In this document: piece by piece, positions 1 through 8,878 of the stretch | Numbering within the stretch: the first letter of the stretch is position 1 | How the letters are laid out: every line of letters begins with the position of its first letter | DNA from: Agromyces marinus | GTDB taxonomy: Bacteria; Actinomycetota; Actinomycetes; Actinomycetales; Microbacteriaceae | Assembly: GCF_021442325.1 (NCBI RefSeq) | Contig: NZ_CP087879.1 | Location: 372,001 to 436,000 of the forward strand | DNA length: 64,000 nucleotides | Direction of reading: 5' to 3' | Position numbers and translations under genes: made by a program | The notes under the pieces: generated by a model | Told to the model about the DNA's origin: nothing | Seen by the model: the letters and a program-made list of their open reading frames with translations, nothing else | Databases searched by the model: none

Positions 1-1
1 G

Positions 2-748
2 CTCGACCTGCGCAAGTACGGCCGCAGCCTGCGCGAATGGCAGACGCCCGGGTACACGATCGACCTCGGCACGTACGACGAGGACCTCGAGGCCGCGCTC
101 GCCGTCATCGCGCGCGAGGGTGGGCCGGAGGCATCCGCTCGGCCCCTCATCCTGTTCGGGCACTCGACCGGCGGACTCACGCTCTCACTCTGGGCCGCCC
201 GCAACCGCGGGCGCGTCGACGCGCTCGTGCTCAACAGTCCGTGGCTCGAGTTCCAGCTCAGCGGCATCGGACGGCAGGCGATCCAGCCGATGCTCGGGTT
301 CCGGGCCCGGCTCGACCCGATGGGGGCGCTGCCGAACGTCGACCTCGGGTTCTACACGCGCTCGGTCGCGAAGGAGCAGGACGGCGAGTGGGAGTACGAC
401 CACGCCTGGCGGCCCGACCGCGGATTCCGCACGCACCCGGCCTGGCTCGCGGGAATCCTGCGCGGGCACGCGACGATCTCCGCGGGCGTCGACGTCGGCG
501 CGCCCGTGCTCACGCTGCTGTCGCAGCGGTCGGTGCTGCAGGCCGTCTGGGATGACGCGATGCTCTCCTCCGACATCGTGCTCGTCGTCGACGACATCGC
601 CCGGCAGGCGGTCCGGCTCGGGCAGGCCGTCACGGTCGCCCGCATCGACGGGGCGCTGCACGACGTGTTCCTGTCGCGCGAGCCCGCGCGTGCGGCTGCC
701 TACGAGGCGGTCACGCGTTGGCTCGAGGGGTACGGGCCGAGGCGGTGA
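2..748 (+). CDS. alpha/beta hydrolase, 5' truncated by window edge
   Basis: The open frame enters from the left edge and ends at TGA 746-748, giving about 248 visible residues. A nucleophile-elbow motif GHSTGG follows a hydrophobic strand (LILF), which is typical of serine alpha/beta hydrolases of the lysophospholipase/monoacylglycerol-lipase type (Hydrolase_4/S33). Near the C-terminus, DGALHDVFLS looks like the catalytic His region, and VLVVDD is a plausible acid-bearing segment. No signal peptide can be judged because the N-terminus is missing. The substrate cannot be assigned. The gene converges on the next gene with directly abutting stop codons (746-748 and 749-751). Confidence 0.85.
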   Translation, partial: LDLRKYGRSLREWQTPGYTIDLGTYDEDLEAALAVIAREGGPEASARPLILFGHSTGGLTLSLWAARNRGRVDALVLNSPWLEFQLSGIGRQAIQPMLGFRARLDPMGALPNVDLGFYTRSVAKEQDGEWEYDHAWRPDRGFRTHPAWLAGILRGHATISAGVDVGAPVLTLLSQRSVLQAVWDDAMLSSDIVLVVDDIARQAVRLGQAVTVARIDGALHDVFLSREPARAAAYEAVTRWLEGYGPRR

Positions 749-1987
749 TCACGGGCCGAGGGCCGACACCGCGACGACATTGACCCCATCGCTCCGGCGG
801 TACGACGGGCCGCTGCCCGTGATGACGGTGAGCGTCGGTCTCGACTCGCCGCGGGCAGCGACCGCGGCGAATCGCAGCAGCCCCGCAGCGGCCCGCTCGA
901 CCACCTCGTCTGCGGAGCCCAGCTTCACCTCGAATGCGTGCCATGTCGAGTCGGGACCCTGCACGATGGCGTCCACCTCCCGGCCCGCGGAGTCGCGCGC
1001 GTGGAAGACCGACCCGCCGTGCTGCTGTGCGTAGATGCGCAGCTCGTGCACGACCAGCGACTCGAACAACTGGCCTGCGAAGGCGGCATCGTTCCGGAGC
1101 GCTGAGGGATCTGCGCGCAGGAGCGCGACGGCGAGGGCCGGGTCGCAGAAGTGCCGCTTCGGCTCCTTGCGGAGCGTGGCCGACGATCGAAGATGTGCCG
1201 ACCACGCCGGTTGGTCCTCCACCACGAAGATCCGCTCGAGCGCGGCGAGATAGGCGCGAACCGCATCGCGTGAGAGGGAGGCCTCGTCGCGGGCGAGCGT
1301 CGAGATCGACGCCTCGGTCGCCGTCGATCGCGCGAGCGCGGCGAGGAGCCGCCGGACCCGGATCGGGTCGCGTGCAACGCCATCGGCGAGCTGCACGTCG
1401 ACCTCGGCCACGGCCTGGACGTAGTCGCGCAGGTTCGCGAGGGCATCCTCGATCGTGAGATCCTGGAACGCCGGCCATCCGCCACGGGCGATGCGTTCGA
1501 GCAGCGGCAGGTAGCCGAGGTCCTGGGCAGCCGCTCGCGGCGGATCGTCGGCGATGAGCCCGGCGAATGAGACGACGCCGGTCGAGTGCCCGGTCTCGAC
1601 GAGCGTCATCGTGCGCATCCGCAGGCGCGCGAAACGCCCGGCACCGGAGTGCCGCGTCGCGTTCACGGAGGGAGCGGACGACCCGGTGAGGATGAACTGG
1701 CCCGGTGCATGCCGTTCGTCGACCGCGCGGCGGACCGAGTCCCAGAGTCGAGGCTGCCACTGCCATTCGTCGAGCAGCCGAGGCGCTGCGCCGTCCAGCA
1801 CGAGCGCAGGGTCGATCTCCATCAACTGCGCCACACCGGGGTCGGTGTCGACGTGACTCACGCTCGCGGCTCGCTGCAGCGCGGTCGCGGTCTTCCCGCA
1901 CGCCTTCGGCCCCTCGATGAGGACGGCCCCCGCGCGCCGCAGGGCGGAGTCGAGTTCTGCGTCGACGTGCCGCGGTGCGTAGTCCAT
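749..1987 (-). CDS. AAA-type ATPase with DUF4143 domain
   Basis: This is a 412-residue protein with a P-loop at residues 26-33 (GPKACGKT) and a Walker-B-like LLDEWQW segment near residue 72. The region after it matches the AAA_14 plus DUF4143 architecture. The C-terminal part carries REVDAIV followed by HAFEVKLG, which resembles a PD-(D/E)XK nuclease-like core. Such proteins are widespread in bacteria, of unknown physiological role, and often behave like accessory or defence-type genes. No signal peptide or membrane segment is seen. The upstream 280 bases are noticeably less GC-rich and contain repeats (see the entry at 2055). Family assignment is firm; function is unknown. Confidence 0.85.
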   Translation of the reverse strand: MDYAPRHVDAELDSALRRAGAVLIEGPKACGKTATALQRAASVSHVDTDPGVAQLMEIDPALVLDGAAPRLLDEWQWQPRLWDSVRRAVDERHAPGQFILTGSSAPSVNATRHSGAGRFARLRMRTMTLVETGHSTGVVSFAGLIADDPPRAAAQDLGYLPLLERIARGGWPAFQDLTIEDALANLRDYVQAVAEVDVQLADGVARDPIRVRRLLAALARSTATEASISTLARDEASLSRDAVRAYLAALERIFVVEDQPAWSAHLRSSATLRKEPKRHFCDPALAVALLRADPSALRNDAAFAGQLFESLVVHELRIYAQQHGGSVFHARDSAGREVDAIVQGPDSTWHAFEVKLGSADEVVERAAAGLLRFAAVAARGESRPTLTVITGSGPSYRRSDGVNVVAVSALGP

Positions 1988-2054
1988 GCCGTTTCCTCTG
2001 CTCTCGACTCCTCGGTCGTGTCTGGTTCGCCTTCTGGCCGGCGCGTGCGGTTCG

Positions 2055-2133
2055 CCAATTCGAGGGCATCAGAGCCTACAGATCGGATACGTTCCGATCG
2101 TCAATTCGAGAGTACATCAGTCGTCAGTTTGAG
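2055..2133. promoter_or_regulatory. repeat cluster upstream of the DUF4143 gene
   Basis: Three copies of a 10-bp sequence, yCArTTyGAG, lie at 2055-2064, 2101-2110 and 2124-2133. A perfect inverted repeat GATCGGA-N5-TCCGATC lies at 2081-2099. The 1988-2268 gap contains no gene and is AT-richer than its surroundings. The position upstream of the minus-strand ATPase gene suggests promoter and operator sequence; this is inference. Confidence 0.35.
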
Positions 2134-2268
2134 GACACGGGGTTCATACGCGCGCGGCCGTTCACGTCGGATGGGAGCGGAACCGGATTCCTACGCGGAG
2201 CCGTGAGCGCGGAACCCCTGAGCGCGGCGCCGTGAGTCGGGCCGCGAGAGCCGCAGCCAGACCGTGCG

Positions 2269-2757
2269 TCAGCGGAAGTTGACGAACTGGAGGTCGACGT
2301 CGAGGTCGGCGGCCTTGAGCAGGCGGATCGTCTCCTGCAGGTCGTCGCGGCTCTTCGACGAGACGCGCAGCTCGTCGCCCTGGATCTGCGACTTCACCGT
2401 CTTCGGGGCCTCGTCGCGGATCAGCTTGCCGATCTTCTTCGCATGCTCCTGGTCGATGCCGTTCTTCAGGCCGATCTCGATGCGGAACTCCTTGCCCGAC
2501 GGGTAGGGCTCGCCCGCGTCGAGCGACTTCAGCGAGATGCCGCGCTTGATGAACTTCGACTGCACCACGTCGAGCACCGCCTTCACGCGCTCGTCGGTCG
2601 AGGCCTTCAGCAGGATCTTCTCGCCCGACCACTCGACCGACGCGCCCACGCCCTTGAAGTCGTAGCGCTGCTCGACCTCCTTCCGGGCCTGGTTGACGGC
2701 GTTCTCCGCCTCCATCTTGTCGACCTTGCTCACGATGTCGAACGTCGAATCAGCCAT
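2269..2757 (-). CDS. yajQ: YajQ family nucleotide-binding protein
   Basis: This 162-residue protein matches the YajQ family in length and sequence: N-terminal [13 protein letters not shown], the conserved [14 protein letters not shown] segment, the internal [17 protein letters not shown] and the terminal LQFVNFR. YajQ has two ferredoxin-like folds that bind nucleotides (cyclic di-GMP in some homologues) and is cytosolic. The start at 2757 is chosen because it gives the canonical N-terminus; the longer upstream open frame would add an unconserved Arg-rich extension. It diverges from the TauE/SafE gene across 110 bp. Confidence 0.95.
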   Translation of the reverse strand: MADSTFDIVSKVDKMEAENAVNQARKEVEQRYDFKGVGASVEWSGEKILLKASTDERVKAVLDVVQSKFIKRGISLKSLDAGEPYPSGKEFRIEIGLKNGIDQEHAKKIGKLIRDEAPKTVKSQIQGDELRVSSKSRDDLQETIRLLKAADLDVDLQFVNFR

Positions 2758-2867
2758 GCGAGCCAGTCTAGCGAGGGGGTGCGAAGGGGCGGATGCCGCG
2801 TCCGCGCGTGGATGACCTAGCATGATGCGGTGCACCCGAACCGTCGCATCCCGCGCACGCGCGCGCG

Positions 2868-3587
2868 ATGAGCGACCCGTTCGGGGCGGCCGCGTTCGCG
2901 GTCGCCGTGATGACCGCCGCCGTCGCGCAATCCGCCACCGGGTTCGGGTTCGCACTCATCGCCGCGCCCGCGCTCATGCTCGCCGCCCCGGGGCGCAGCC
3001 CGTTCTCGCTGCTCGCCGCGGGCATCGTGGTGACGGTGACGACCCTGTGGGCCAACCGTTCGGGGTTCGACTGGCGCGTCGTGGCGCCGATCGTGGCGGC
3101 ATCCGTCCCCGGGGCGATCCTGGGCACCCTCGTGCTCGTGAACGCGGATGTCGCGGCCGTCCGGATCGGCATCGGACTCGTCGTGATCGCCGCATGCCTC
3201 ATCAGCCTCTTCGGGCTGCGCGTGCCGCAGAACCGCACGACGCTGCTCACCGCGGGCGTGCTCGCCGGCGGGCTGAACTCGATCGCGTCGATCTCGGGAC
3301 CGCCGCTCGCCGTGGCCTACCGGCCCGAACGGCCCGACCAGCTTCGCGGGAACACCGCGGCGGCGTTTCTCATCATGGGACCCATCTCGCTCGTGACCAC
3401 TGCGATCGCGGTGCCGCCCGACCTGGTCGACCTGCAACTGGCCGCGATCATGGCGGGCCTCGCGGGCATCGGGCTGCTCGTCGGATGGACGTGGGTTCGG
3501 CGCCTGCCGATCCACGTCGTGTCGCGCGCCGCGCTCGCCCTGAGCGCCGGTGCGGGCGTGACGCTGCTCGTCTCAGCCGCGATCTGA
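2868..3587 (+). CDS. TauE/SafE family membrane exporter
   Basis: This 239-residue, very hydrophobic protein has about seven to eight membrane segments. It shows the family's duplicated signature: [15 protein letters not shown] near residue 22 and [15 protein letters not shown] near residue 137. TauE/SafE proteins move sulfite, sulfonates or other organic anions across the membrane. The substrate here is not indicated by neighbours. The ATG at 2868 follows a short divergent gap from yajQ. The gene converges on the LacI-type regulator with 61 bp between stops. Confidence 0.85.
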   Translation: MSDPFGAAAFAVAVMTAAVAQSATGFGFALIAAPALMLAAPGRSPFSLLAAGIVVTVTTLWANRSGFDWRVVAPIVAASVPGAILGTLVLVNADVAAVRIGIGLVVIAACLISLFGLRVPQNRTTLLTAGVLAGGLNSIASISGPPLAVAYRPERPDQLRGNTAAAFLIMGPISLVTTAIAVPPDLVDLQLAAIMAGLAGIGLLVGWTWVRRLPIHVVSRAALALSAGAGVTLLVSAAI

Positions 3588-3648
3588 TGCGCGCGGGGCG
3601 CGGCGTGCGCGCTCCGCGCGCCGCAGCGGGGGAGTTGGGTGCCCGCGG

Positions 3649-4665
3649 TCAGGCGGGCGGGACCGCGGTGGAGGAACGCACGCGCAGCTCGAACGGCAAC
3701 GGGGTGGCCGCGGGCTGCGCGGCATCCGTTCCCGGCTCGAGCTGCTCCATGAGGATCTCGACCGCGTGCTCGCCCTGCCCTCGCGGGAACTGCGCGACCG
3801 TCGAGAGACCGAAGAACTCCGCGAGGTCGTGGTCGTCGATGCCGATGATCGACACGTCGCGCGGCATCACCATGCCCAGGTCGCGCGCGGCCAGGATCGA
3901 GCCCATCGCCATCTCGTCCGATGCGGCGAAGATCGCCGTCGGGCGCGCGTGCGGCACGCCGAGGAGCTGCTTCGCCGCCTGGTAGCCGCCGGCGATCGTG
4001 AAATCGGCGGGCGCGAACATCCGCGGTTCGGGGTCGACGCCCGCATCCCGCAGCGCGGCCTCGTATCCGAGCCGCCGGTTCGTCGGCAGGTGGAAGTCGA
4101 GGTCGAACTCGAGGTCGCCGCCGATGTGCGCGATGCGACGGTGGCCGAGCGCGAGCAGGTGCTCGGTCGCGAGCCGGGCGACCGCGACGTCGTCGATCGT
4201 GAGCGTGCGGACCCCCGGGATCGGACCGCCGACCCCCACGAGCGGCTTGCCCAGATCGTGGAGCCGCTGCACCTCGTGCTCGGTCAGCTCGAGCGAGACC
4301 GCGACGACCGCATCGACGCGCTGGCGGAGGAGGAAGTGCTCGAACACGCTCGATCGCTCGCGCCCGTCTCCGGCGAGGTTGTACAGCGTCAGGTCGTAGC
4401 CGTTGCGCAGCAGCGCCTGCTGCGCGCCCTCGAGCACCGAGGAGAAGTACCAGCGGTTGAGGAAGGGGATCACGACGCCGACATTGCGGGTGCGACCGGA
4501 TGCCAGCCCCGATGCGTTCGATGACACCACGTAGCCCAGGCGCGCCGCGGCATCCTCGACCTTGGCCTTGGACGCGGGGGAGACGTGGCCCCGCCCGCTC
4601 AACGCGCGGGAGACGGTCGCGGTCGACACGCCCGCGAGCTTCGCCACCTCGTCGATGCCGACCAT
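3649..4665 (-). CDS. LacI family transcriptional regulator
   Basis: The 338-residue product has an N-terminal LacI helix-turn-helix (DEVAKLAGVSTATVSRAL, residues 4-21), a hinge near residues 45-58, and a periplasmic-binding-protein-like sensor domain starting at NVGVVIPFLNRWYF. The ligand is probably a sugar, but no catabolic genes are adjacent. The start at 4665 is chosen over an upstream frame extension because it places the HTH at the N-terminus as usual. It is divergent from a small membrane protein gene. It could act in trans on the MalEFG/alpha-glucosidase promoter near 25.2 kb, which lacks its own regulator; that is speculation. Confidence 0.92.
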   Translation of the reverse strand: MVGIDEVAKLAGVSTATVSRALSGRGHVSPASKAKVEDAAARLGYVVSSNASGLASGRTRNVGVVIPFLNRWYFSSVLEGAQQALLRNGYDLTLYNLAGDGRERSSVFEHFLLRQRVDAVVAVSLELTEHEVQRLHDLGKPLVGVGGPIPGVRTLTIDDVAVARLATEHLLALGHRRIAHIGGDLEFDLDFHLPTNRRLGYEAALRDAGVDPEPRMFAPADFTIAGGYQAAKQLLGVPHARPTAIFAASDEMAMGSILAARDLGMVMPRDVSIIGIDDHDLAEFFGLSTVAQFPRGQGEHAVEILMEQLEPGTDAAQPAATPLPFELRVRSSTAVPPA

Positions 4666-4837
4666 GTCCACCGCCCCAGAGCCCGCCGCCCGGGTTCGGG
4701 CGAGCGCAGCCGATCCTATCGCCGTCGGAGTGGCGTGTTCGCGACCGTGCCCGGCGTGCGGTAGACATGAGCGGGTCCGGGGCGGGCCTTTCGGGGGCCT
4801 GGCTTGCCCACCTGACGAGTCGAAGGGAACGTTCGCC

Positions 4838-5002
4838 GTGAAGTGGGTCAAGCGCATCGCATTGGCGGTCGTGATCGGGTTCGCCCTGTTCTACACGATC
4901 ACCCGCCCCGAAGATGCCGCGAGCGCGGTCCAGGGCGCGGTCGCCGCCGTCTGGGGCGCCGTCGAGTCCGTCGGAACGTTCTTCACCTCGCTCGCATCCT
5001 GA
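4838..5002 (+). CDS. small single-pass membrane protein (54 aa)
   Basis: A GTG start at 4838 is preceded by AAGGGA at 4824-4829 with good spacing. The product begins MKWVKRIALAVVIG and has one N-terminal membrane segment (residues 5-22). It is followed by a short alanine-rich amphipathic region ending FFTSLAS. The stop is followed 12 nt later by the PH-domain gene, so the two are probably cotranscribed. No function is known. Upstream in-frame sequence is longer, but it lacks a better ribosome site and has no conserved look. Confidence 0.65.
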   Translation: MKWVKRIALAVVIGFALFYTITRPEDAASAVQGAVAAVWGAVESVGTFFTSLAS

Positions 5003-5014
5003 GTGGAGCGACCC

Positions 5015-5689
5015 GTGAGTGCGAGGGCGCGGAGCATCTTCGACCCCCACGTCGAGCAGTTCCTCATCGCCGACGAGGGTGAGGTGGTCGTCGACGAGGT
5101 GGCCAAGCACTGGGCGGCGATCGTCAAGCCGGTCCTCCTGCTCGTGGCATCCGTGCCGTTGCTGATGTTCTCGTTCATCGTGCCGGAAGCCGTGTGGTGG
5201 CTGCCCGCCGTGCTCGCGCTGTGCCTCGCCGTGTGGTCGCTGTGGCGCATCCTGCAGGCGCAGATGGATCGCTTCGTCATCACCAACATGCGCGTGTTCC
5301 GCGTGCACGGCATCCTCACGCAGCACATCGCGACGATGCCGCTCGCGCGAATCCTCGACATCTCGGTGCACCGCCCGGTCGTCGGACGCATCTTCGGCTA
5401 CGGCCACTTCGTGTTCGAGTCGGCCGCGCAGAACCAGGGGCTGAACCAGATCCGGTACGTCGGGGCGCCGAACGAACGCGACCTGACCATCCAGCGCGTC
5501 ATCTCCCGGGCCGGGCTCCGCGGTCCGGTGAACCGCCAGGCGGGGATGCCGCAGGCCGCCGGAACCGGCGATGGCGCCCGCTCCACCCGCTCCACAGGGG
5601 CCATCGCGCCGACCGGGAGCGGAGCGGGAGACACGGGGAGAACCGACGAACTCGGCCCGAACGACACGGTGCCGATCCAGCGGCTCTGA
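5015..5689 (+). CDS. PH domain-containing membrane protein
   Basis: The product has 224 residues from the GTG at 5015, chosen because GGAG at 5005-5008 is well spaced from it; GTG 5003 is an alternative that adds four residues. Two membrane helices (about residues 35-80) precede a bacterial PH-like domain (bPH_2) containing DRFVITNMRVFRVHGILTQ and ISVHRPVVGRIFGYG. The C-terminal 50 residues are low-complexity and probably disordered. Such proteins are common in actinobacteria and sit in the membrane with the PH-like domain in the cytosol; their role is unclear. Confidence 0.85.
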   Translation: MSARARSIFDPHVEQFLIADEGEVVVDEVAKHWAAIVKPVLLLVASVPLLMFSFIVPEAVWWLPAVLALCLAVWSLWRILQAQMDRFVITNMRVFRVHGILTQHIATMPLARILDISVHRPVVGRIFGYGHFVFESAAQNQGLNQIRYVGAPNERDLTIQRVISRAGLRGPVNRQAGMPQAAGTGDGARSTRSTGAIAPTGSGAGDTGRTDELGPNDTVPIQRL

Positions 5690-5774
5690 TCCGCGGGCGT
5701 CGATTTCGCCGAGCGGCCCCGTGCGGGTATTCTTGTGTGGCCCCCGGTCATGTGCAGAACGTGGTCGGGCGTAC

Positions 5775-5859
5775 GGCGAGTTACCCAAGCGGCCAAAGGG
5801 ATCTGACTGTAAATCAGACTGCATTGCATTCGGGGGTTCGAATCCCTCACTCGCCACCA
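5775..5859 (+). tRNA. tRNA-Tyr (GTA)
   Basis: The acceptor arms GGCGAGT (5775-5781) and ACTCGCC (5849-5855) pair, with discriminator A and an encoded CCA at 5857-5859. The anticodon loop in CTGACTGTAAATCAG gives anticodon GTA. A long variable arm, normal for tRNA-Tyr, and a GGTTCGAATCC T-loop are present. Confidence 0.97.
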
Positions 5860-5863
5860 TCGT

Positions 5864-5887
5864 GAAGCCCCGGTTCGCCGGGGCTTC
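5864..5887 (+). terminator. rho-independent-type terminator after tRNA-Tyr
   Basis: A perfect 10-bp stem (GAAGCCCCGG / CCGGGGCTTC) with a TTCG loop lies five bases after the tRNA CCA end. A short pyrimidine run (TCTCGTTCC) follows it. Confidence 0.85.
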
Positions 5888-6022
5888 TCTCGTTCCGGGG
5901 CTTTCTCGCTCCGGGCGCGGCTCATGTGCCCGGCGCCGCACTCGTTTCCGGCGCTGCTCTCGTGCGGGCTCCTCCCGTGCCGGCGTCTCTCCCGTTTCGC
6001 CGCTTCACGGTCGCTCCGCGGC

Positions 6023-6082
6023 TTGCGCTGCATCCGTGTCGGCGACTACGATGATCAAACGATTGAGCGAACAAACGTTTGA
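6023..6082 (+). promoter_or_regulatory. promoter with two tandem LacI-type operators
   Basis: A sigma-70-like promoter is visible: TTGCGC at 6023-6028, an 18-bp spacer, and TACGAT at 6047-6052. Directly downstream lie TCAAACGATTGA (6055-6066) and ACAAACGTTTGA (6071-6082), two copies of a CG-centred palindrome spaced 16 bp centre to centre. The CAAACGTTTG core is the LacI/PurR operator type. The same palindrome recurs at 12242, 14303 and 14333. The likely binder is the LacI protein encoded at 8879-9892. Confidence 0.7.
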
Positions 6083-6108
6083 CCATTCCCATCATCGAAG
6101 GCGATTGC

Positions 6109-7278
6109 ATGAACGCACCGAAGCCACGCCCACTCGACGGCATCCTCGTCCTGGACTTCAGCCAGTTCCTGGCCGGCCCGGTCGCAGCGATGCGCCTGGC
6201 TGATCTCGGTGCGCGGGTCATCAAGGTCGAGCGTCCCGGAACCGGCGACATCGGGCGGACCCTCGCGTTCGCCGGTCGGACCGCCGACGGCGACACGGTC
6301 TCCTTCCACGCGATGAATCGCAACAAGGAGTCGATCACGGCCGACCTCAAGTCGCCCGTCGACCTCGCCTACGTGCGGCAGCTCGTGGCCCGGGCCGATG
6401 TCGTCATCCAGAACTTCCGCCCCGGCGTGATGGAGCGGATCGGCCTGGACTACGAGTCGGTCCGCGAGATCAACCCGTCGATCGTCTACGCGAGCGCCAC
6501 CGGATACGGAACGGACGGGCCGTGGCGCGACCGCCCGGGCCAGGACCTGCTCGCGCAGTCCATCTCCGGCCTGCCGTGGCTGAACGGCGGCCACGACGAC
6601 GGCCCGGTTCCGGTCGGTCTCTCGATCGCCGACCACCTGCTCAGCTGCCACATCGCGCAGGGCGTCACCGCACTGCTCGTGCGGCGCTTCCGCACGGGCG
6701 AGGGCGGGCACGCCGAGTCGAGCCTGCTCGAGGCCATGCTCGACCTGCAGTTCGAGCTGCTCAGCACCCGGCTCAACGACGACACCATCGATGTGCGGCG
6801 AGGCGGCCCGCATTCCGCCCATGCGTTCCTTGCGGCGCCGTACGGCACGTATCCGACCTCCGACGGCCACCTCGCGCTCGCCATGAATCCCATCCCGACG
6901 ATCGGCGAACTGCTCGACCTGCCCGAGCTCGCGGCCATGGTCGACCCGCAGGAGGCCTGGGACCGGCAGGAGGAGATCGAGGCCGTGCTCGCGGCTCGAT
7001 TCGCGGGCGGGACGACGCAGTCGTGGCTCGACATCCTCGACTCGGCCGACGTGTGGTGCGCGCCGGTGCTGACCCTCGACGAACTCCTCGAGTCGGACGG
7101 CTTCGCCGCCATCCGGATGACGCAGCAGGTGCGCCGCGGCGACGCGACCCTGTCGACGACGCGCGGCCCCATCCGCATCGATGGCGAGGTGCTCACGAGC
7201 CCGAAGGCCGCGCCGCGACTCGGGGAGGACGACGCTCGCATCCGTGCCGAGTTCCCGCCCGTGGAGGTGACCGCATGA
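6109..7278 (+). CDS. CaiB/BaiF family CoA-transferase (class III)
   Basis: The 389-residue product starts at ATG 6109, with GAAGG at 6097-6101; an in-frame TTG at 6079 lies inside an operator and is rejected. Family features are LDFSQFLAGPVAAMRLADLGARV, VIKVERPGTGD, FHAMNRNKESI followed by a DLK segment, and QNFRPGVMERIGL. The conserved Asp of class III CoA-transferases corresponds to GQDLLAQS (about residue 147). These enzymes transfer CoA between carboxylic acids. The acid is unknown. It is the first gene of an operon with a solute-binding-fold protein and a MaoC hydratase, which suggests activation of an organic acid followed by (de)hydration of its enoyl- or hydroxyacyl-CoA. Confidence 0.92.
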   Translation: MNAPKPRPLDGILVLDFSQFLAGPVAAMRLADLGARVIKVERPGTGDIGRTLAFAGRTADGDTVSFHAMNRNKESITADLKSPVDLAYVRQLVARADVVIQNFRPGVMERIGLDYESVREINPSIVYASATGYGTDGPWRDRPGQDLLAQSISGLPWLNGGHDDGPVPVGLSIADHLLSCHIAQGVTALLVRRFRTGEGGHAESSLLEAMLDLQFELLSTRLNDDTIDVRRGGPHSAHAFLAAPYGTYPTSDGHLALAMNPIPTIGELLDLPELAAMVDPQEAWDRQEEIEAVLAARFAGGTTQSWLDILDSADVWCAPVLTLDELLESDGFAAIRMTQQVRRGDATLSTTRGPIRIDGEVLTSPKAAPRLGEDDARIRAEFPPVEVTA

Positions 7279-8405
7279 CGATCGTGCTGCGCGGGATCAC
7301 CTGGGAGCACGAGCGCGGGTACGGCAGCGTCGCTGCCGCGGCGCGTGCGTACCGTGCCGTGGCTCCCGACGTGGAGGTGGCGTGGGAGTACCGTTCCCTG
7401 CTCGCCTTCGGCGACCAGGGGCTCGACGAGCTCGTCGAGGAGTACGACCTGCTCGTCATCGACCATCCGCACATCCCGTTCGCGGCCGAGCGCGGCCTCC
7501 TGCTCCCGCTCGACGGCCAGGGGCACGACGACGAGCTCGCGGTGCTCGCGAGCCAGTCGGTGGGTGCGTCGCATGCGTCGTACCGGCACCGGGGCCGGCA
7601 GTGGGGTCTGGCGACGGATGCCGCGGCCCAGGTCGCCGCATGGCGACCCGACCTGCTCGACGAGCCTCCGCGGACCTGGGACGAGGTGCTCGCGCTCGCG
7701 GCCGCGGGTCGTGTGCTCTGGCCGGCCAAGCCCGTCGACGCGTTCTCGAGCCTCGTCACGATCGCGGCCAGCCATGGGACCGATCCGATGCGCGATCGGG
7801 GCGTCTTCCTCCCGCGGGATGCCGCGCTCGAGGCGCTCGGGATCATGCGACGGCTCGCGGCCTCGACGCCCGAGGACAACCTCGGGCTCAACCCGATCGA
7901 GGTCGCCGACCGGCTCGCCGAGGGCGACCGGTACGCATACAGCCCGCTGCTGTTCGGGTACACGAACTACTCGCGTGCGGGCTTCCGCGAGCATCGCCTC
8001 GCCTACACCGACATCCCTGCCGGATCGGCAGGGGTCCGGGGCTCGCTGCTCGGCGGTGCCGGCATCGCGGTGTCGGCGCGAACGCGGCATCCGGATGCGG
8101 CGATCGCGCACGCGTTCTGGCTCGATTCCGCCGAGGTGCAGGAAGGGGTCTACTTCGACGGCGGCGGGCAACCGGGCAACGCTGCGGCGTGGGACGCCGA
8201 CCGGACCAACGAGCAGACGCTCGATTTCTTCCGCGGTACTCGGGCGACGCTCGAGTCCGCGTACGTGCGACCCCGGCATCCGGACTACCCCGAACTGCAG
8301 AACGAGATCGGGCCGCTCATCACCGCCGCTCTCGCCGGGCGACTCACCGACGACGAACTCCTCGGGCGCCTCGACGAGGCGACCGAGCGCCACCTGGAGG
8401 ACTGA
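7275..8405 (+). CDS. solute-binding-protein-like protein without signal peptide
   Basis: The ATG at 7275 overlaps the caiB stop (ATGA). The 376-residue product resembles family-1 extracellular solute-binding proteins, with segments such as [51 protein letters not shown] and [19 protein letters not shown]. It begins [15 protein letters not shown], with no signal peptide, lipobox or membrane segment, so it should stay in the cytosol. It sits between a CoA-transferase and a MaoC hydratase with no transporter genes in the operon. It may bind the pathway's acid or CoA thioester, or act as an enzyme on a binding-protein fold. Family resemblance is fairly clear; the role is open. Confidence 0.8.
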   Translation: MTIVLRGITWEHERGYGSVAAAARAYRAVAPDVEVAWEYRSLLAFGDQGLDELVEEYDLLVIDHPHIPFAAERGLLLPLDGQGHDDELAVLASQSVGASHASYRHRGRQWGLATDAAAQVAAWRPDLLDEPPRTWDEVLALAAAGRVLWPAKPVDAFSSLVTIAASHGTDPMRDRGVFLPRDAALEALGIMRRLAASTPEDNLGLNPIEVADRLAEGDRYAYSPLLFGYTNYSRAGFREHRLAYTDIPAGSAGVRGSLLGGAGIAVSARTRHPDAAIAHAFWLDSAEVQEGVYFDGGGQPGNAAAWDADRTNEQTLDFFRGTRATLESAYVRPRHPDYPELQNEIGPLITAALAGRLTDDELLGRLDEATERHLED

Positions 8406-8406
8406 C

Positions 8407-8874
8407 ATGCAGACGATCGACCGCTGGTTCGAGGACATCGAGGTCGGTGAGCGCAGGCGGAGCGTCGGCCGCACGATCACGGAGGCCGACATCGTGCTGC
8501 ACGCGGGGCAGACGGGCGACTTCTTCCCGCACCACATGGACGCCGAGTGGATGGCCACCCAGCCGGCGGGACAGCGGATCGCGCACGGCACGCTCATCCT
8601 GTCGGTCGCGGTCGGTATGACGGCGGGCGACATCAACCCGCAGGCGATGAGCTACGGCTACGACCGCATCCGGTTCATCCGCCCCGTCTTCATCGGGGAC
8701 ACCATCACCGTCACCGCGGAGATCACCGACAAGTCCGAGCATGTGAAGCGGCCGGGTGAGTTCGGGTACGTGCACGAACTCGTGACGGTCGTGAACCAGC
8801 GCGCCGAGACCGCCCTCGTCCTGACGCACCTCTACCTCGTGAACCGCCGGGTCGCGGTCGAGTCCCTACACTGA
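8407..8874 (+). CDS. MaoC family hot-dog (de)hydratase
   Basis: The 155-residue product starts two bases after the preceding stop. It has the MaoC/R-hydratase pattern: the [22 protein letters not shown] segment carries the catalytic Asp and His, and [14 protein letters not shown] is the second conserved block. Family members hydrate enoyl-CoA or dehydrate hydroxyacyl-CoA in the cytosol. With the CoA-transferase two genes upstream, it likely processes the CoA ester made by that enzyme. Four bases separate it from the LacI regulator gene, so the regulator probably belongs to the same transcript. Confidence 0.9.
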   Translation: MQTIDRWFEDIEVGERRRSVGRTITEADIVLHAGQTGDFFPHHMDAEWMATQPAGQRIAHGTLILSVAVGMTAGDINPQAMSYGYDRIRFIRPVFIGDTITVTAEITDKSEHVKRPGEFGYVHELVTVVNQRAETALVLTHLYLVNRRVAVESLH

Positions 8875-8878
8875 GCGC

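Noticed and set aside
3317..5941. 874-codon open frame on the minus strand across several plus and minus genes
   Set aside because: It overlaps the tRNA-Tyr, the PH-domain gene and the LacI gene. Its product is Arg/Gly/Pro-rich with no family motifs, a shadow frame typical of high-GC DNA.
6079..6108. TTG start extending the CoA-transferase by ten residues
   Set aside because: The TTG is inside a LacI-type operator, at or just past the expected transcription start, and ATG 6109 has a good GAAGG site and a normal family N-terminus.
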